Assembly (NCBI GenBank): GCA_002633025.1
Contig: NMRB01000168.1
Coordinates: forward strand, 72,631-136,630
DNA from: Notospermus geniculatus
Lineage: Eukaryota > Nemertea > Pilidiophora > Heteronemertea > Lineidae
DNA length: 64,000 bases
Direction: 5' to 3'
Shown: positions 32,601 through 38,600 of the stretch, piece by piece
Layout of the letters: each line of letters starts with the position of its first letter
How positions within the stretch are numbered: the stretch's first letter is position 1
Translations under genes and position numbers: made by a program
Notes under the pieces: model-generated
Databases searched by the model: none
What the model was told of the DNA's origin: nothing
Seen by the model: only the letters and a program-made list of their open reading frames with translations

Positions 32601-35600
32601 GGCGACGGTGTCACCGTCATTTCGAATCCCCTAAATGGTCGTATCATAAGAGGGAGTGCATGAGAACATAATTATTGGCGGACGAAGACGCAAAACAATT
32701 ATTATACTCTGGCTTAATGGACCAACTGGGATGACAAATAGCTAAATGAGACATAAACACCTTGAGCAAACACTATTGTTACAGCAAAAACGGCCATTTC
32801 TGACGTGGGCGTGATGATTTTGTATACAGCTACCAATGCCATTCTGCTTATAGCGACCTTCAGCAAAGTACTTCCTTCGCCTGTGGCTTACCGACTGGCT
32901 CCATAACTAGCCGGCGAAGACGAGGGCGTATTTTCTACATCGACCCTTTTCTGTCTCCCAAGATTCGAATGAGAAAGCGGAGGAACCTAAACCCTTTCGC
33001 CGCCAGTGGCTATTTCATTTAAAATGATAAACCAGCAAATCTCGAAATCTTGGGTGTGTTTCAAAATTGGTCACCCAAGAAAATGGGGCAAAATTTAACT
33101 TTGAAATGATCACAAAGATTTCTGCCATTTCCAAAAATCAAATGTAGTATTTGATAATATAGACCTTTAACTATTTAATTCTTTTTAATTCTTTTTAATT
33201 CTTTTTAATTCTTAACTCTTTAACTATTTAATATAGACCTTTAACTATTAGTTTCTCCATCTGGGATGTACAGTGTACACTCATTTGAAGGAGGGTATCA
33301 AAAAATATTGAGCTGACCAGGAAAATCTATCGTTCCGTCCGACACCAAAACTACTCTCTGCTGTCAGACTTTAAAGGCCCGAACCCACTGACGCGTTTTC
33401 ACGCAGCGGGAAAACGCAGCGGCAGAAAATGCTTTGTAAAAAGGCAGCGGATCGAGAAAATAACAAAGGATTTGTCGGGCAGTGATGAAACCGCGGCGGC
33501 AAAACGCGACAGTGGGTTCAGGCCTTTAAGGGTTAATAGATCAATTAGTTTGCAGTGCCATAATTTAGAGCCCCATGATACCTAGATCTGACCTGAATAT
33601 TGTAGAGTTTCAATAAACAGCCTTTCACCAGTAGACAAAAGAATGGTGAAAATTTTCTGGTGTCGGACGGAACACTTTCTAAAACACACCCTCTTACAGA
33701 AACCTTATCACAAGGTATTCATTGGAAAGCACTCACCTACATCCTTTCAATGAATACCTAAACTCCTCCGCAGTTTCAAACCGCTACCCACAATGTTACC
33801 CGCGCTCTGGAACTGCTTCAGTTGGTGCGATCCTCAAAGTATCACTAATAGACGGCGTTAGCTGTCCGATTCGGGGAATCCCCGCTGGGAATCTGCCGCG
33901 CGTATGAATACACTATGTGCATTTTGTACACGTGCCTGTATCTTAGCCAATCAGAAAGTGTGTTACAGCGGCGTCGGTTAAATCTTTGATGATGACTTGT
34001 GATTGGCTCCCTCGTCAAACAGAGCGGTCTATTGACGATCCCTCAGGCGCCAATCATGCCAGTGTTTAGTGGGTCTATAGCTATGGCCAACTAAACACTG
34101 GGGACGAGTGTAATAAAATTTATTACACTAAACACATGAAAGACACCTGACATCCACCATGTATTTAATACATGGTGGATGTCAGGTGTCTTTCAAGTGT
34201 TTATTTTTCAGAATTTCATTTTTGATATCATTGACCTATCAGTGCAGGGTTAACCGACCACGTTTTCAAGACATGCGAAATCGGAAAAGCGCCGTCAAAA
34301 TGTGAATTGCTATTATCATTATCAACTTCATTAGAAAGCTCTCAAATAAGGGGTTTTCGGCAGGAATGTTTCTGATAAACACACTAATTGGAATTCGGGA
34401 GATTTTGACGCTGAACTCGATTGCTGTAATTGAAATTTTGAAAATACTTATAATGCACTCAGAAATCATAGCTAATTCATATCATCGGTAAGTTCACGAA
34501 ATTGCAGTTCTCAGTACGTTTTAGGCCTATAATAAGGGAGGTTTCGCAAATCTGACGAAAAACGAAGTACGAAATACGAAATTCAACTTCATTTCCAGGA
34601 CCAAATGTATTTCTCGAGATGGTTGGTACCACAAAATGTCTCTGCCAGTGCGTGTTTTAGCATATCATGTAAGACCGAGAGAGTATGTGCATCTTCCACT
34701 TCGTAGATACGAAGTGGAAACGAAAGATAAATTTTAAAGTTAAATAGAGACAGTAGCCAAACTCTCTCGGTCTAACGTCATACGCTAAAAGACGCTCTTG
34801 CAGCAGGGGAATTTGTGGTACCAACCACCTCCTGAAATACATTACGTCATGGAAGTGAAGTCCAACTTCGTACTTCATGTTTCGTCAGATTTGCGAAACC
34901 TCACTATTGTATATTCGGCATGACGAAGCCACCGAAACGACGAGTCTACGATTTCAACTTCTAGGGAAAATACTATGGATTTCCAATAGTTGCAATTAAA
35001 GTGACACAGAATGTTGTTTTACTTGTAGTCACATGCTATTGTATTGTAAATGTTCTCCTGCAACTCTACATGTAGGTTTATCCATTGACGTCAGGGCCGG
35101 ATCCATAGAAATAGGGGGCACACCCCCGAAGGCGAAGCCCTGCCCTCAGTTGGCGCGCACCGCAGGTGGGTGCACACGAAGTGGGGTCTGGGGGCCTCCG
35201 CCAGAAAAATTTGAAAAACCAAAGCTCTGAGATGCGATTTCCCAGCATCTTATACATGAAATACAAGACGATTTCCAAAAAATGCAGTAAAAAAATCATT
35301 GCCCCTCAAAAAATAGGGGGGGGGGGCACGTGCCCCATGTGCCCCCTCTATCCGGGCCTGGACGTGACATGTATTAGAACCTCTCGAGGTGCTCGTCAAC
35401 ATGAGAGTTGTCTCATGCAAGTTGACTTCTTATGGGCAACTAAGCAGCAGACTTCATATGGGCGCCGTGTATCGCACGCCGGAGTGGACAAAATTCTGAA
35501 TTAATTTCCACATTAATTCAAACGAATTAATGTCTACATTATATCGACCAATAGGATTAGATTTTTATATGTGGACATTAAATCGATTTAATGTGGACAT

Positions 35601-38600
35601 TAAATCGATTTAATACCACCATTAATTCGATTTAATGTCCACATTAATTCAAGCAGCTACTTCCGCCGATAAATGCACGATCGACCAATCAGAGAAGACT
35701 TCTTTATGTGGACATTAATTCCATTTTATGTCTACATTAATTAGCGCCCATGCACATCCGCCGCTAAAAACTCTCCTCTGATTGGTAGATTGTGTATTTA
35801 TCGGCGGAAGTAGCAGATTGATTTAATGTGGACATTAAATCGATTTAATGGTGGTATTAAATCGATTTAATGTGGACATTAAATCGATTTAATATGGACA
35901 TTAATTCGATTCCGGCGTGCGATCGGCCGTGTGCCATCGGTCAACAATAGTAAATTCCCCATTGAGAGCCAACTGGCACGAGAAAGCTTTCACATGCAGA
36001 AGTGCCTTTACTCAATGTTCCAACTTGTCTGTCAGTGCAATCAGGTTTTAACCTTGGCTCCGTTCATGCTCAACCGATGTTGACCTGGTTTGCTAATTTC
36101 ATCAAATCTAAATCGCAATCATTCTGATATCTTCAACTGTCACTAACGTCTGACACAACAGATCCCTTTCACACGCAAATTGCACTTGATCTCGCCAGAT
36201 ACTAGTATTCACTGCAGTTTACATTACGCGACGTATACGATTTTTTTTCAAAATGGTAGCCCTGCAGGCAGTAAATGAACTGCGAACTTGTTCAGGTTTT
36301 GTTTATTGCGAAAATGAAAGCAATGGACCTGTTGCAACTCAAATATAATTGAAATCCTGTTGAAATTCTTGAAGTAGCAGATAGACTCGAGGGAAAAAAA
36401 TCTAGTCAACAACAAACGGGAACTGAGAGTCAACGCGGCCTAATGGAGAGTAGAGTCAACATGGCCTAAAGTACGCTTAAATCATCTGGACCCAGATGGG
36501 CGCATGTCAGTGAAACCCCTAGTAACCGGACAACAATGGACTTAGGGTTTACTCTAAACGGTCCAACGCACATTGTTTCCTAACCAGCTAAACATTAGGG
36601 CCGTTTAGACAACAGGCAAAAATCCACATGCGATGTGATCGAATCCGATTGTGGTTCAAAACTCAGTCTCTTGCGTGTAAACGCTACCCAATACGGTCCA
36701 ATGTGGATTTAAAATGGTCCCGAATCCACATTGGACCGCATTGGACCACATACGACCACATTCAAATCTCGTCTACGCAAGTGAGACCCGATGCGGGTCG
36801 ATCGGATCCAATCGGATTGAATCTGAATGTGTTTTTTTGGCTTGTCGTCTAAACGGCCCTATTGGTTCGAAATATAGGCCCAGAACATGCAACTTTGCCT
36901 GGATTCGAATTTGAACACAGGCATGGTGCATGGGATCGGCTGGAAGTGCCCTGTCAATAAAGCGCATTTCAATAGCCAGACTTCACCAACAATACCAAGG
37001 TCTGCCTGACAACCAAAGGGTCCTCCCATCGGGGTCCAGATGATTTAAACGTACTATAGTGGGCGAGGTCAAAATTCGTGTTAAGATCACACCAACACCT
37101 GATCCTAACACTAACACCAAAGGATCACACCAATTTTGACCTCGCTGCACGGTGTTGGTGTTATCTATGGATCCAGTGTGTAGATCAGGTGTCAGTGTTA
37201 GGATCAGGGGCCTGTCTCATAAAGTGACTTTAAGCTAATGGTACCTTTAACCAAATGGAAAATGCATTGATGTTAATGGTACCATTAGCCTAAAGCCGCC
37301 CATACACGGCGCAATATTATTGCACAATATGGGGCCCAAATGGGTGGTCCTGTGCTTTTCGCATGATGGGTAGAAGAAAGATTGGTAATAATATTGCCCA
37401 TTGTGACCCTCATATTGTGCAATAATATTGATCGTGTATGGGCCGCTTAAAGCCACTTTATGAAACAGGCCCCTGGTGTTCAGTGTTAATATCCGGTGTC
37501 AGTGTCACACGCAGTGTTGATTTTAATTCCAGTTTGGTGTTGAGAATTAAATGAAATCTATCTGTTTTTCCATTACTGTAAACACTAACCCCCTAGAGAT
37601 CAAGGTACACCACAGGTCAAAGTTGGTGTTTGGTGTTTAGTGTTAAGGGTTATTTTGCCACCATGATTGTTGTAATTTGCCGGCATCGATCCTGCTGTCA
37701 TGATGATTTAATGCATGCATGTAGGCCTACAAATCAGTAGGCTAGGCCTTAGTGTAGGCCCTAGGCCTAGGACTACGTGATTGGATGTAGGCCTACGGTA
37801 GTAGGCCTACATGTAGGCCACAGGCCCATGTTTGATTAGCCTAGCCATCTCATTTGTTTTACCAGTAGGCCTATTAATATGTAGGCCTACAGCAAGAAGA
37901 CTTCTTTCACAGAATAATTCAGAAAGTTGTTGGCTACAATATACAAATTCTGCTTGCAAATACTCTCAGTCATGTTATTTTTATTGGTACCGGTATTTGC
38001 CTAAAAAGCACAATTTTTGAGTTTCACACCGGTTGCTTGATCTTGACCACCACAAGGCATGCCAGGAAGATGTTTCATCATAGTGTTACCATGGTATTAA
38101 ACACCAGGACCCGTATGCATAAAAGCGGAATAAGCTTATTCCAGGTGTAACCTAACGTTATAACCTTAAGTTAAACCTGGAATAAGCTTATTCCACCTTT
38201 ATGCATACGGGCCCTGGTATAACACTGGGTCTTACACCAGGTGTTACACTATGCCCGGTGTTTATGTGGAGAAATACGGTGTTACACCAAACACTGACAC
38301 CAAACACCACCTTCAACACGGATTTTGACCTCACCCAGTGTATTGTGTAACAGAACACCCCGTCCATTAACATTAGCCGTGGTTACACTACATAAAAATA
38401 CCCGTGTTTTTCCAGACCCGCGTCAAACACGTGTATGTGCGAAAATCCCAGCGAGAGGTCACACTACTACACTGTAGTTAAGTAGCCCGGCGACAGTTGC
38501 GCTGCAAACATTGACTCTTCGGTCATTTCTGAATTGGCACACATTGTCGGAGGCGCGAAAACGACGTCACTTTATGGCTGCGCCATCTGTCGCCGTACGA

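Larger units (their letters stand above)
37060..38350. mobile_element. Outer foldback host, GGTCAAAATYCGTGTT, with nested elements
   Basis: GGCGAGGTCAAAATTCGTGTT at about 37063 is the inverse of CAACACGGATTTTGACCTC at about 38315-38335. Between them, ACCAACACCTGATCCTAACAC-type words recur in both orientations, the host body. Three other elements interrupt it (37205-37475, 37293-37449, 38104-38216). A TAGGCCTA-rich patch is at 37720-37885. Confidence 0.6.
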
